Shown piece by piece: positions 35,038 through 46,650 of a stretch of 64,000 nt of DNA. The stretch comes from Sarocladium kiliense. Its lineage: Eukaryota; Ascomycota; Sordariomycetes; Hypocreales; Sarocladiaceae. The DNA lies in contig JAUZTG010000012.1 of assembly GCA_030734395.1 (NCBI GenBank), forward strand, positions 372,001-436,000, read 5' to 3'. The position numbers and the translations under genes were made by a program. Within the stretch, counting starts at the first letter, position 1; each line of letters begins with the position of its first letter. The notes below the pieces were generated by a model that saw nothing but the letters and a program-made list of their open reading frames with translations, was not told the origin of the DNA and ran no database searches.

Positions 35038-37542
35038 CTACTGTGTACGGAGTCTGTACTCCAATGCTCTCTCGTGGCCTCTCAGCAGAGCCTTTTCCGT
35101 CTCCTTCTTCTCCAGCATCTCATCCATCAACAACACAATATTTGTCGCGCCTTTCCTGGCCGCCAGGGTATAACATGTATCAGCCGAATCCCACGCCAAC
35201 GGATCCGCCCCTGCCCTCAACAACACCTCCGCCGCCTCCCAGTTGTTCCTCCAAATTGCAACATAGAGCGGTGTTGAGCTGAACCGTCCACCACGCTGTT
35301 CGAGGTCGATACCGAGCTCTGGACGAGTGAGGATGCGGAGGATAGCCACCATGTTGAAGGATGCGGCGTAGTAGATCGGCTGGCTGCTTTTGACTGTGAA
35401 GAGATCTGCTTGTTCAAGGAGGAACTGGACCCAAGAATCGAAGCTCGAGCCATTTGACCCATGGGTCTTTGTTGCGAAGAAGTCGAGAATCAGCTGCTCG
35501 TCTGAGGGCTCGAGCGGGAATCTCTCTGAGTGTATGGGCCAGGTTTTGGTGGCATATGAAAGGAGAGGGTGTCTTTTCTGGCGTTCCTCGAGTAGGGAGA
35601 TGTCCCTGACTGGTCCAGAAGAGAAGTCGGCGAGTCGGAGATAGGTGAGGCAACGGCTCATGATGTGAGCATGAGCTCTATGGGTGTCAAGGGCGAAGTA
35701 GGCGGCTGAGGTCTGCTTAATGTGCTCTCCTGTCAGGAAGCTTCGCACGGAATCGTGAGCAAGGGTCACAAGCAGCCCATTCCTGACCACCAGACCATTG
35801 CAAATGTCCAGCAGCGTTGCGTTGTTTGTTAGTCTGGAATCATCTTCCACCACGATATCGTCTTCGCGAAGGATTACAGCTTCAGCCAGCTCACTCAACC
35901 TCAGAGGGCGTACGGAGAAGCAAAGCCAAAGCAGGGTCTCGCGAGCGAGAGGTCGATCATGAAGGGGAATGCGGTCGAGAATAGTGGTGTAGGTGTCGTT
36001 CAGGGTTCGTGGCATGTCAGCAAGGGCATCTCGAATATCTCGACCGGTGCGAAGGACGCTGAGACGATCGAGACACAGCTTCGCCCACCGAAACCTAGCA
36101 ACATAACAGTCAGCAGATGGTGGGAGTTTACTGAAGTATGAAGTGTACTGACATTCCCTGAGCATCAAGTGTGATTTTGTCCAGGATATGCTGTCGTATG
36201 GTGGGGCTCAGGTTTGCGAAGCCATGCTCTGTGTTGAGACGATGCTGGATGTAGAGGTGTATATCAGAATCGACCTGCAGAGAGTCCATAGGTCGATACT
36301 GCACAACGTCACTCGCCCTCGCCGGCTCCCCAGTGCAGGTTACCAATACTCGCACGTTCGCATGCTCACGACACAGCTCCTCAAGTGTATCGACGAGCAT
36401 TTCCCTCGTGCCTGGTGCCTCATTCACAGCATCAATCAAAACATATAGACATTCTGTAGAAGCTGCGACGGTATCGAAGACAGCCTTGATCTCTTCCAAA
36501 GACAGGTCGTTCTGTGGCACGAGATTTGGTGTGGCATGGCGACGCTTGCTGACTTGGTGAAGAAGTGCTGGCTGTACAGTTCCAATATGGGCGAGGACCG
36601 AGCCGAGAATGTTGGGAAGTTGTTGAGACGCGGCTTCGTCTAGGGAGCAGCAGTGATAACCGACTAGGCGCATGGGTGTTAAGTGCTGGCCACAGGTTGT
36701 GCGAATCTGCTCGACAATGGTGGAACTGTCACGTATCAGTACTGAGATTGGAGTGTGACGGAGGCCTTGATCGACTTACAATAGCACAGTCTTTCCCGAC
36801 CCAGCTACAATTAGGTGTTAGATAGAGCGCCATTTATCAGTGATAGCCTGGGTTCTGTGGCAAACTTACATTTACCGGAAATCCAAATGAAGGGCTTCTT
36901 CAGCTCATCGTGCCCAGGATCCATCCACGACTGAATGGACTTATCCTCAAGGACCCATCGTCCGGTTCCCGGGGTCTTCCCCTTCGTAGCCTTCTCTAAC
37001 TGTGCTCTTGAGTCGAAAGGAGCAAGCCACTTGAGCATCTTGCCCGTTTCCTTGACGAGGTTTGCTTCCCTGCGCTCATAAATATCAAGTTCTACCAGTG
37101 CGACGAGACTCCTAAGTTCCTCGACGACTTGCCCGGTTGCGTCACTCGAGTCTCGCAAGATGACCATGATGAACCATGATTTGGCTCGCTCAATGGTTTC
37201 GATATGCTTCCTTATTTCCCCTGACTGGAACGGCCATTTTGCCGCCTCAACTGCACCTCGCAGTTTGCTCGTCTTTGAACGCTCAAGACGAGCCTTGATG
37301 CCATTGAGAGTCTCCGCGGTCAAGGCAAGGACATCTACAGCCTGTTCTTGCAAAGTTGACGGCAAGTCTGCTCGGGAGTGGAGATGAAAGTGATCCAGCG
37401 CAGCCTTGAGGGCCAAGAGTTCCTGGGTGATGGTCCGGATGTCGTCTTTGGCGTTCTTGACATTCTTTGCGTAGGTAAAGAGGCCATTGATGATGCTGGT
37501 GATGGCAAGGCCGATCTCCAGGGCAGTGAGTGCCTCTGCCAT
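35038..37542 (-). CDS. STAND NTPase (NLR-like) with fungal N-terminal domain, P-loop and C-terminal ankyrin-like repeats
   Basis: Four exons on the minus strand: 37542-36870, 36804-36780 (25 nt), 36725-36153 and 36094-35038, giving 775 residues. Residues 1-200 are helical and resemble the fungal STAND N-terminal domains grouped as SesA/Helo-like. The P-loop GKSGSGKT (223-230) is formed only after splicing: GK comes from exon 1 and SGSGKT from the 25-nt exon. A NACHT-type core follows, with a probable Walker B at YVLIDAVNE, then a winged-helix-like region. The C-terminus has ankyrin-like units (TPLYVAIWRNNWEAAEVLL then AGADPLAW). Such proteins act as fungal innate-sensing or heterokaryon-incompatibility switches. 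The ligand and effector are unknown. Domain boundaries are approximate. Confidence 0.85.
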
Positions 37543-38748
37543 CGCAGACTGACCAGGAGGTGACCAGGACGCCGGTACGAGACGGCAGAGGTGTGACCAC
37601 CAAGCGATTACCTTACCTTACCTTACCTTACCTTACCATACCAACAGGCAAGGTAGGCCGGGCTGGTTGTCGGAGGCTGATAAGCACCCGGCGGCGGGAG
37701 ATACCTAGCCGGAGGGGTGGGGCCGCTGTAGCGAGGGGTGTTCAGGGAAGAGGAGCAGTGCACGATGGAGCTCGATCGACTGCTGGAGGGGTTGATGCTG
37801 CTCCTGATCTATAATGAAGAGCAAGAGTTGCCAGTTTCCAATACGCAGACATTCGAACTTGTCGGGTGCATGAGGTCAGGGAGGATGCAGCAGAGGAGTC
37901 ACAGCCACAAAGCATTTGGAGCTCAGCCCCTCATGTTGGGTACATACCTAGCTACCGCTTATGCCCTGCCCCCCTGTAATGGATTTATTGGCACTGGATG
38001 GACTACGAGTTAAATGCCACAGCTGCTGTGCGTGCCTTGAAAAGTCTTGCATTACACCTGAACCAAGTGTCTCGCCTCTAGCAAAGTCCTCCACAAGTCA
38101 GTTAGGTGCCCCTCAGATCTCAGACCTTCAGTGGCTAAGGTGAGGTAGTTCCTGTCGACTCCATCCGCCAATCATGGCCCGCTCTTGATAACATTACCAA
38201 TCCATCTGTCTTTTCCTGCAACCCCATGTTCTACCGGATTACCCTGTACCCGGTCCACGATGCCTTGCCTCTCCAGCCTGCTACCCTCCATCCCTCCCTC
38301 AAGCCGCTTATGGCTTTTGACTTCAACCTAATCCTCATCTCTATCTCAACTGCACTCTCAATCATACTTTCCATCTGTCATCCGCCCTTCACAATCTCCT
38401 CATCGACACGCTTCATATCCTCGCGCACGCCTCTATCAGAAGGTCGCATCGTCCATACTTCTGCCTGTCTCCAATCAGACACCAATCAACGCCCTCGTCT
38501 TCTTATCAAAACCCCTCGGCCTCGCTCACTGCCACACCCTCGCTCACCCACCCCCATGTCGGCTTTCAGATAAGCCCTTTCTCTCGGGCGCGGAGCCATC
38601 GCGAGCTACGTCAATCAGCAGCCGCTCTTCTAGTCAAAGATTGATTCTCCTCTTCCCCGGATCCGCCCCAGATCCTAAATCCTACTGCACCCTGTCCTCT
38701 CCACCCAGGCTTTCTCTCGCATCGCATCGCTCTCATCTCACGCCCCCA
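37543..38748. other. Divergent intergenic region between the STAND and Zn2Cys6 genes
   Basis: No gene seen. A (TTACC)6 tract lies 66 bp upstream of the STAND start. The last 500 bp before 38749 are C/T-rich leader of the transcription factor gene. Short open frames there (for example 38226-38573) are low-complexity. Confidence 0.5.
37608..37637. repeat. (TTACC)6 pentanucleotide microsatellite
   Basis: Six perfect TTACC units followed by one ATACC variant, within the presumed core promoter or 5' leader of the STAND gene, where it reads GGTAA on the coding strand. Confidence 0.95.
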
Positions 38749-41592
38749 ATGGATGCCTTCATCGGCGCCTCGGGTTCTGGGGATCCATCATCCGCTTTCT
38801 CCGCCAACGTCTCCAGTCGTACTTCAGCCTCTTCCACAATGGAACCCCAACCAGTCCCGGAAACCATCCGCCCTCCCAAGAAGAAGACTACCACTCGCAG
38901 GCGTGCCGGTTCTGCCAGTGGGAAGCGCAGATGTATCAGCACTGCCTGTATAGCCTGCAGGAAGCGCAAGTCAAAGTGTGATGGCGCTCTACCGAGTTGT
39001 GCTGCATGCGCCAGCGTCTACGGGACAGAATGCATCTACGACCCTAATTCCGATCACCGGCGCAAGGGTGTCTATCGGGAAAAGGTTGATAGTATGAAGG
39101 CTCGGAGCTCGACCCTCCAAATTCTCATTGAAGCCATTCTCAATGCCGCCGAGGATGATGTGCCTGCCATCGTACACAGGATTCGGACCTGCGACAGTCT
39201 CGATACCGTCGCCGAGTACCTTATCAACCAGCAGCAGGAGGCCGAGAAGGAGGCCGAGGCTGCCGCTGCAGGTGTCCATCCGGAAGAGCAACCCGACAGG
39301 GGCGATCTCACCGACGAGGGTGAGATAGAACTCGCTCGGAAGATGGGCGAGCTAAGGATGGAAAACGGCAACGTGCGCTTCATTGGCGGCACCTCGCATC
39401 TCATCTATCTTGGCGAGCCAAACGATGCTCTCAACGAGGACCTCGATACTGGCGACTATTCTCCCAGTGACGATCCCATCACCACATGGACTCGTGTGAC
39501 CAAAGACCCGCAGGTCATCAAGCATCTTATGCAGATGTACTTCAACTATCACTACCCCTACTTCACTACACTCTCCAAGGTTATGTTCTGGCGCGACTAC
39601 AGCAAAGGCAAAGCCGGCCTTACTGGACAGACGGGCACCATATACTGTTCGTCTCTTCTCGTTAACGTTATGCTGGCACTAGGTTGCCACTTCACAGACA
39701 TACCCGAAGCCTACGCCGTAGCTGGTGATAATCGCACAAAGGGCGATCACTTTTTTGCAGAGGCTAAGCGTTTGATTCTCGAGAACGATGAGTTCGCTCG
39801 GCCTCGACTCGTTACTGTTCAGGCTCTTGCCCTCATGTCCGTCCACGAAGCTGGCTGTGCGCGTGAGGCCAAGGGTTGGGTTTACAGCGGTATGAGTTTC
39901 CGCATGGCCCAGGATATTGGCTTGAACCTCGAAGTCGGCGGGCTCGATAAGGAGCGTATGACAGAGCATGAGATCGATGCTCGGAAAATTACCTTCTGGG
40001 GCTGCTTCTTATTCGACAAATGCTGGTCCAACTATCTCGGTCGCCTACCTCAGCTCCCAGGAAACTCATACAGCGTCTCCAAACTCGATGTCTTCCCACA
40101 AGAAGACGCTGAGCCATGGCAACACTACACAGACAGTGGATTCGACAACAAGGACCAGCAGCCGCCACAACCCGCGAGGACAAGGGCAGCGGCACTGCAA
40201 CTCTCTGCTCTGTGTGAAATCAGCAGCGACCTCCTTATCTTCTTCTATCACCCAAACCATATCGGCAGGTCAAGCGGGAAAGCTGTGGAGCTTAAGAAGC
40301 TGAGTGAGCTGCACCGTAGGCTGGAAGAATGGCGCAAGAACCTGCCTCAAGAGTTTGAACCACGGGATGGTCAACTCCCCAACGTTATCCTCATGCAGTA
40401 AGTACTCCCAGTTTCTGCCTAAGTAGTCATCACATCTCTTCATTCTGTTTCCGATCACTAACGATGTCCTAGCATGTTCTTCCACCTCCAGTACATCCAC
40501 CTTTTCCGCCCTTTCCTCAAATACCACCCATCGTCATCTCCCCTTCCGTCCCACGTCTCCCCTCGTCGCATCTGCACCGCCAATGCAGGAGCCATATCTA
40601 AGCTCGCCCGTCTTTATAAGAAATCCTGGGACCTGCGTCAGATCTGTAACATCGCAGTCTATATGCTTCACAGTGCCTGCACCATCCACCTCCTGAACCT
40701 GAACATGGAAAAGACAGCTAGGCGGGACATCATTCATGGTGTCCGCCATCTTGAAGAGATAGCAGAGGATTGGCCATGCGCAAGACGAACTCTGGTTATC
40801 CTCAGCGTCCTCGCGAGGAAATGGCGTTGTGAACTTCCTGCCGAAGCCGCTGTCGTGCTCCAGAGAGCAGACGAAAGGTTTGGCGAATTCAACTTATCAG
40901 AAGTGCCCTCACCGCACTCCCAATCCGGTCCATCACCTTCTCCCTCCGACAGGGCCAATGCTGCTTCCGCTGCCAATGCCACCCATCGGGAAACCAGTCC
41001 CTTGATGCAATACGCGCAAAGCCAGCTCACGCAACCGAATGGCTCATCGTCTATCGGCAACCGCCTCTCTATGGCGAACCCTATGAACAACATAAGCAAC
41101 GCGTCGTCGACTCGGGCCGTCATGCTCGAGACCGGTTCTCCCTCCGCCGCCCTCGACTCCTACGCCCCGGACTGGCGATCTCAACCTTCTGCTCCCGGTC
41201 CTACCCAACTTCAAGACTTTTCTGTCTCCTACCCCCAAGGGCAACCTCAGCAACGCCAACATCAACAACCAATCCCTCTCGAAGCACCCGCCCCCCTCAG
41301 CCTCAACATGGACGGCCAAGAATGGCTATTCAGCGACTCCGCTCGCTGGCAGCAAAGTTTCGAAACCTGGGCTGGACCGAACAGTCCCGTGTTCGTGTTT
41401 GCTGACCGGGTTGCGAGTAAGAGCCCTGCATCGACGGGCAGTAACTCTGGTGCGAACGGAGGCATGGCTTCCAACGTGCCCGGTGGGAGTGGTACTGCTA
41501 ATGGTGGTGCAGACGCGACGTTGGGAGGGTATGGGTTTGAAGGATTGGGCATGTCCTTGCAGGATGGTGGTTGGCTGCCTGGTTTGGATTAA
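38749..41592 (+). CDS. Zn2Cys6 transcription factor, NirA-like family
   Basis: Two exons, 38749-40397 and 40473-41592, giving 922 residues. The frame is open upstream, but the first ATG gives MDAFIGASG. The zinc cluster has Cys67, Cys70, Cys77, Cys84, Cys87 and Cys95 (C-x2-C-x6-C-x6-C-x2-C-x7-C), preceded by a basic stretch. It is followed by YDPNSDHRRKGVYR and a helical linker (KARSSTLQILIEAILNA) typical of proteins annotated as nitrogen-assimilation factor NirA. A fungal-specific transcription-factor middle-homology domain covers about residues 260-560. The C-terminus is Ser/Gln/Gly-rich and probably activating. Whether this is the true nitrate regulator is not shown. It lies tail to tail with xlnR. 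Confidence 0.88.
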
Positions 41593-42338
41593 GCCACCGA
41601 GGCTGGTTCTGCTTGAAGAGATGCATGATGAAGTTGATTTGTAAGATCAACAATAACAGTATATTGTGCTATTGTTTACTGACTGGGCTATGTTCATGGC
41701 AGCATTATTTATGGACATACTGAGATACCACACGGGATCGTGCGATGATTTAAGATGCCGTTCAATACATAATGATACACCACATACATTCTGCGTCCTC
41801 TACCATAGTCGTCCACGTTAACAAATTTGAATATTTCACCTAAAAGTGAACCTATAAATGTATCACGTCTGCCATTGCGAAGCCCTCGCGATTTTGTAAG
41901 AGAAGAGGTATCAAGACTCCAAAATTGAGCTTAGTAGCTAGCAAAACATAGGCCCCTCCAACCATCAAGTCTCTACCCATCGTACAATCTCGTCCAAAGA
42001 AGTAGAAGAAGCTCGTTGCGGACCCCCTTGTTGCTCAGTTGAGAGCACCAAAGGGGGACGCAAGAGAAGAAACCCTTCCCAACACCTGCCGGAGGTGGCG
42101 TGAAGAATAAAGAGAGGTATTTAAAGACCGCTATCCCGGCATCCTTGTCGTAGACACGCTGTTTGATCCATCCCAGTCGTTGACATCCCACTATCCTCAA
42201 TCCAAACCAGTATGGATGATTCTTTTTTGTGTAATCAAGTAAAAAAAGACTTCTGTTTTTGGTATATCGCTCGCTCTGGGGGTTTCCCATTCCTTATGTA
42301 CGCCAATGTCGTTATTATCGTCAATCTCGTTCCTTCGC
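41593..42338. other. Convergent 3' flanks of the Zn2Cys6 gene and xlnR
   Basis: About 750 bp between stop codons, with AT-rich stretches suited to 3' ends. No coding region is seen. Confidence 0.55.
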
Positions 42339-45305
42339 TCATAGGGCCAGGCCTGTTCCGTCGCCAGTCCACCTATAAAGAGCCAAGAGCTCCCGTCGTC
42401 GTTGATGTTGTTCATGGAGATCCTCCGGTACGCGGCCACGAACCTGTGCGAGGGCGCTGCGCATGACTTTGCTAAAGTTCCTCTATGGTACTGATCAGTG
42501 GCTGAAGTAAAGCATGTCTGTGATTGATGATGTAGGCTTACCTGGTATTCTGTGCTGAGCGTGACCACGCATGCTTCATGTGCTCGGACAATCGTCTCAC
42601 ATGCGCGGACCACGCTGGGGGATGCCTCGAATTGCAGCTTGTCTGCAATTAATAGAAGCAGGAAAGATCCCTGAAGCAAGTAGATACCAAAGAAGAATGG
42701 CATGAACTCCAGACCAGGGTCATATTCGAGGATCTGGCTAATAGCCTCTGCAGCTGAAACAGCGTGACTCGTGGAAGTGAGGAAGCCTTCGGACGAGATC
42801 CAAAGATCGTTATCGTCAAGAAGATTGATAGGATCCCACTTTCCGGCAAGCAGGATATGCAGAACATGCATCACATGCGTACCATATGCAATGACGATTC
42901 GAGTCTGAATATCGCTCTCAGTCATGCGATTAGATGCGTTTGTGTGCACAGAGTGGACAGACGGGGTACCAATGTCAGTGCCAGTGCCATGATGTTCTCC
43001 TTCCGCATGGTTGTCTGCTTTATCCTCTGTGTTCTTCGGCAAGTGTTGCTGTTCGAACCTCTTGAGGCTCTGCTCGTAAGTTTCAAGGTGTCGAGTGATC
43101 TCCGCAGCCTGATCATCCCATTCGCGAGCTGACCTGAAGCCCAGACCAAAGCGAGGATGGTTACGAGCGTGATGAAGGTCGACAATCTCACCAAGAATAG
43201 TCATCAGTGGCAGGAAGTAGCCGAAGATGCTGTGGCCGCGACACTCGAAGTGGAGGCCCCTAACCCGACCATCTGCTGTGGTTACGCCATCTGGTGCCGA
43301 GTTCAGAACGTTGGGGTCGGTGTTGGCCGGCTCTGAGGAACCGAAGTCACCATTCTGCCAAGCTGTGTCATCCACAGGTTGCAGAAGCCCGTCGCATTCC
43401 ACGTCCAAAAGGAACAGGGGTCGGTTGTAGCAAAGTGCCAGATGTCGATCTACAATGTACACAAGCCACCAAATACGGCGACGCTCTTCGCGCTCCTCCT
43501 CGGTCACGAAGTCTGTGCTGTTGCGCTGTCGGTCGTGCTCATCAAGACCCTCAGCATCGATTTCCTGAGGTTCTTGGTCAACCCGAGGTGCATTGGGAGG
43601 AAGCTCGCGACCAAGCTTGAGCTCCCTTGCAAGAGACCAGGCGGCATTCCACCACCTGATGCTCGCACCTTTGTACTCGCTTGCAGATACGACCGTAGCA
43701 AGATGGATGTAGGTGATCACATCATCGAGGTTTCCAGCTGCGCCGAAGGCGCCGCTCTCACCAGTCAAAGCGTCCATGCTGATAGTACCGGGTAGAGCCA
43801 CACCCAGTCCTCCAAGAGCAACACCATCTGCTGCTGGGCTTGCTGCAGGGGAGGTGTCACCAGAAGGAGTGTGGATCAATGGCCTGAGAAGACCGACAGT
43901 GAGCTCAAGAAGCTTTTGACAAGTCTTGCCCCGAGCAGATGGAACGCTTGTCAGCAGTGACGCATCACTGGTTTGCGCTGCAACCCAAAGCATGCTGGCC
44001 AGCAGAGCAGGCTGGCAGCGTCGTGGCTTTGTTCGGTGCAGGAATGCACGTTTCCTGAACACAAAGCCAAGTACATATGGTGACATGGGGTGCATTTGAG
44101 CAGATGATGAAGAAGCGAAGTAAAGGTCGATGAGATCGCAGGCGAGAGAGATCGGCATGATATTTCCCAGATGTGGAATGAGAGGCTCAAGCACTGGGTA
44201 ACGCAGGTGTCCAGAGTTGAAATTTGGCTGATGTACGGGAGCAGTTTGGAACTGCCCTGGAGGAGACGACATTGAGACTCCCCAACCTGGGGATGTTGCG
44301 CTTGCCCCAAGGCCGTATCCACCTAGCGGGCTGTTGCCCATGCGGAAGCCGGCGTTGTTATTGTAAGCGGACGGGGTTGCCTGGTTCTGCATGCCGTAGG
44401 GAAGCTCAGGGTAGTTGGAGAGGTTCGAGCCGTTCGGGCCATATGGTTGATTATTCATCATATGCCCTCCCATGGGAGGCCTGTCGTAACCAGGAGTAGG
44501 AGCTCCGTAGCCATTCAGCTCCAGTCCAGTAGAGCCAGCCATGTCATCCCGCTCGATATTTGCGTGTCCAGTGAGGTGTGAAGACTGCGCCGGCATCTCA
44601 TCGATACTTCCCAAGGACTCGTCTCCTGGCTGCTGAGACATGGTCTCATCCCTCATCTCAGATCCTGACTTCTCACTTGGCGCTCCATTATGTGCCTCTG
44701 GCTTGATGTGGATCGTCTTTGAGGTTGTGTGTTTGCTGGCAGCTGCTTCGGAAGCACCATCCGTGCCCATGCTGCTCTCAGCACCAGAGTCAGACTTGCC
44801 GGCGGCAGCAGCTTGTGCTGCCGCTTGCTGTGCGAGGTCCTTGCGCGATGCCTTCCCGCGCTTCTTGCGCTCGCGAATGTACTCGCAACCGAGTCCAAAT
44901 TCTACATACGTTAGCTAAATACCACTGTCATTGTTGCAGTTTCAGAGTTCTTTTCTTACCGATACAATGTGCGCACGGATGCTGTCCATCGCATTTCGTC
45001 CTGAGTTGGTTGCATTGATCGCAAGCTCTGCTGATCCTTCTCCTCACAGGTCCGGATGTCCCTGAGCTTCTGCCATTGGGACCGTAGGGGTGTTGTCTTT
45101 GACGAGGTTGAGGAGCTGATCGTGCGAGATGTGGATTTGAGACGCCGACGTGCTGAAGCTGTTGCATGCCATAGTGAGGATTCTGGCTCATCGGGTCCAT
45201 TCCGTTCGAGTGCATCGGAGCCGGCGGCACGTGCCCATTAGACATCAATGTGGACGACGGGAGGTTGTGGTATGGGGAGAAGCGTTGCAGCGGATTAGAC
45301 AACAT
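42339..45305 (-). CDS. xlnR: XlnR/Xyr1, xylanolytic and cellulolytic Zn2Cys6 activator
   Basis: Three exons on the minus strand: 45305-44960, 44901-42542 and 42482-42339, giving 949 residues. The start MLSNPLQRFS matches the Xyr1-type N-terminus, although the frame is open further upstream. The zinc cluster uses Cys95, Cys98, Cys105, Cys111, Cys114 and Cys121 in RACDQCNQLRTKCDG and following residues, interrupted by intron 1. The middle domain contains long stretches near-identical to XlnR (SASEYKGAS; the REERRR helix; YIVDRHLALCYNRPL). The last exon encodes the signature tail (RNFSKVMRSALAQVRGRVPE to LYRWTGDGTGLAL). XlnR binds GGCTAR-type sites and activates xylanase, cellulase and D-xylose catabolic genes. 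No truncation or lost key residue is seen. Confidence 0.97.
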
Positions 45306-46650
45306 TGCCACAATATGTTCGTCTTGCGATCGTGCTGAAGGGTCCACGAGTCGCTTCTGAGGCTGGACTTGGCCCTCTCCGTAGAGAGCCAGCGTGTTGG
45401 AAGGGAAGGTTGGAGGAAGCCGTGCGCACACTCAGGCCTTGGCCCTGATGTGTGACATAAGGTGATGAAATCTCTACGGCTTGTGATTCGCACTCAAGAC
45501 AGAACACCCTTCGGGGGTAGCTCGAGTCGGAATCTCCTGAAATCTAGACGCTGGATGGCCTGTACAAAAGGTCAGCAATGTTTTGCCCAAGGTCTTGGTA
45601 TCCCAATTCTGAGCGAGCATTGTCTGGCAAAACACTTGAAGCGTGTGCCCGTGCCACTAACGATGCCCAATCGCAACAGCAAAACTAGGACTTCGAAGTT
45701 GCACAGGCGATTCAAGACGCAATACAAGCGCTGGAGTCTGCGCCGAACTCAAACTCGAACTTCCACAGAGCCAAATGGCTTCAAGAATGTAACAGAAGAG
45801 AATCCATGAGCAACTGACCTACGACTGTCGTTGAGGCGCACAGCGGTTGCGCGTTTGGTGAAACGAGTCTCGCTGTGCAATGCTAGCGTTCACAGAAGGG
45901 ACGTGGCTGATATAACCAAGTCGCAAGTTGAGCCGAGGTCTGAGGCTCTGGCAATGAAGAAAGGCAAGAACCGTGGGCGAAGCGGTGGCAATATGCGTGT
46001 GTGAAGCGAAAGCCGAGGGTGGGTTCAAACGTGGCCAGCGTGAGATGATTGCAGAAAGGCGCTGAAGAAAAGGCGACGAGTCTACAGCATTAGATGATGG
46101 CTGCTTGGTCCAATCGGTCCTGAGGTGAAGGTAAATCGTTTCTCGTGAGTTCCTGAGGAGTTGACGAAGGTCGACAGTGTGCGTTGAAGAGTTTGAGAGA
46201 ACGGAGGCGATGTGATGCGCGTATGTAGTTGCAGGTGGTGAGGGGAAGACCAACGAAATCCGGGGGAGGAAAAGCAACGCACAGCAGCATGTGGTCGACA
46301 AATAAGGGTTCCAGGCAGGGATCGAGAGAGGAAATCGACCTGGCCTGGAGACTGGGTCGCTTATTCCAGAACAAAGTGTGGTGACTCCGTCTCCGCAGGG
46401 CCCAGGGGGGTGTGTGTGGATGGCGCGCCGCCAACATGACCAGGTTGTGGAGGTGTGCTCGCATTTTCTTTACGTTGTAGTGGAACCCCTGCCGGGCGAG
46501 CAGCAAGGACGAGGAATGAATTTGGAGTGCTAGGCTTAGGGAGGGCAACCATGTGCGCCTGGAGTTGCGATGGGTCATTCGATGGCCGTGCTGCACGCTT
46601 GAGTAAACTGATCACGGCCAAGCGTGATGCGATGCTCAGATAATAGTAAA
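45306..46650. other. Upstream region of xlnR
   Basis: Probable promoter and long leader of xlnR (transcribed leftward). On the minus strand it is pyrimidine-rich with several short upstream open frames, the largest 168 codons at 46090-46596. None resembles a known protein. I could not identify specific CreA or XlnR sites with confidence. Confidence 0.45.
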
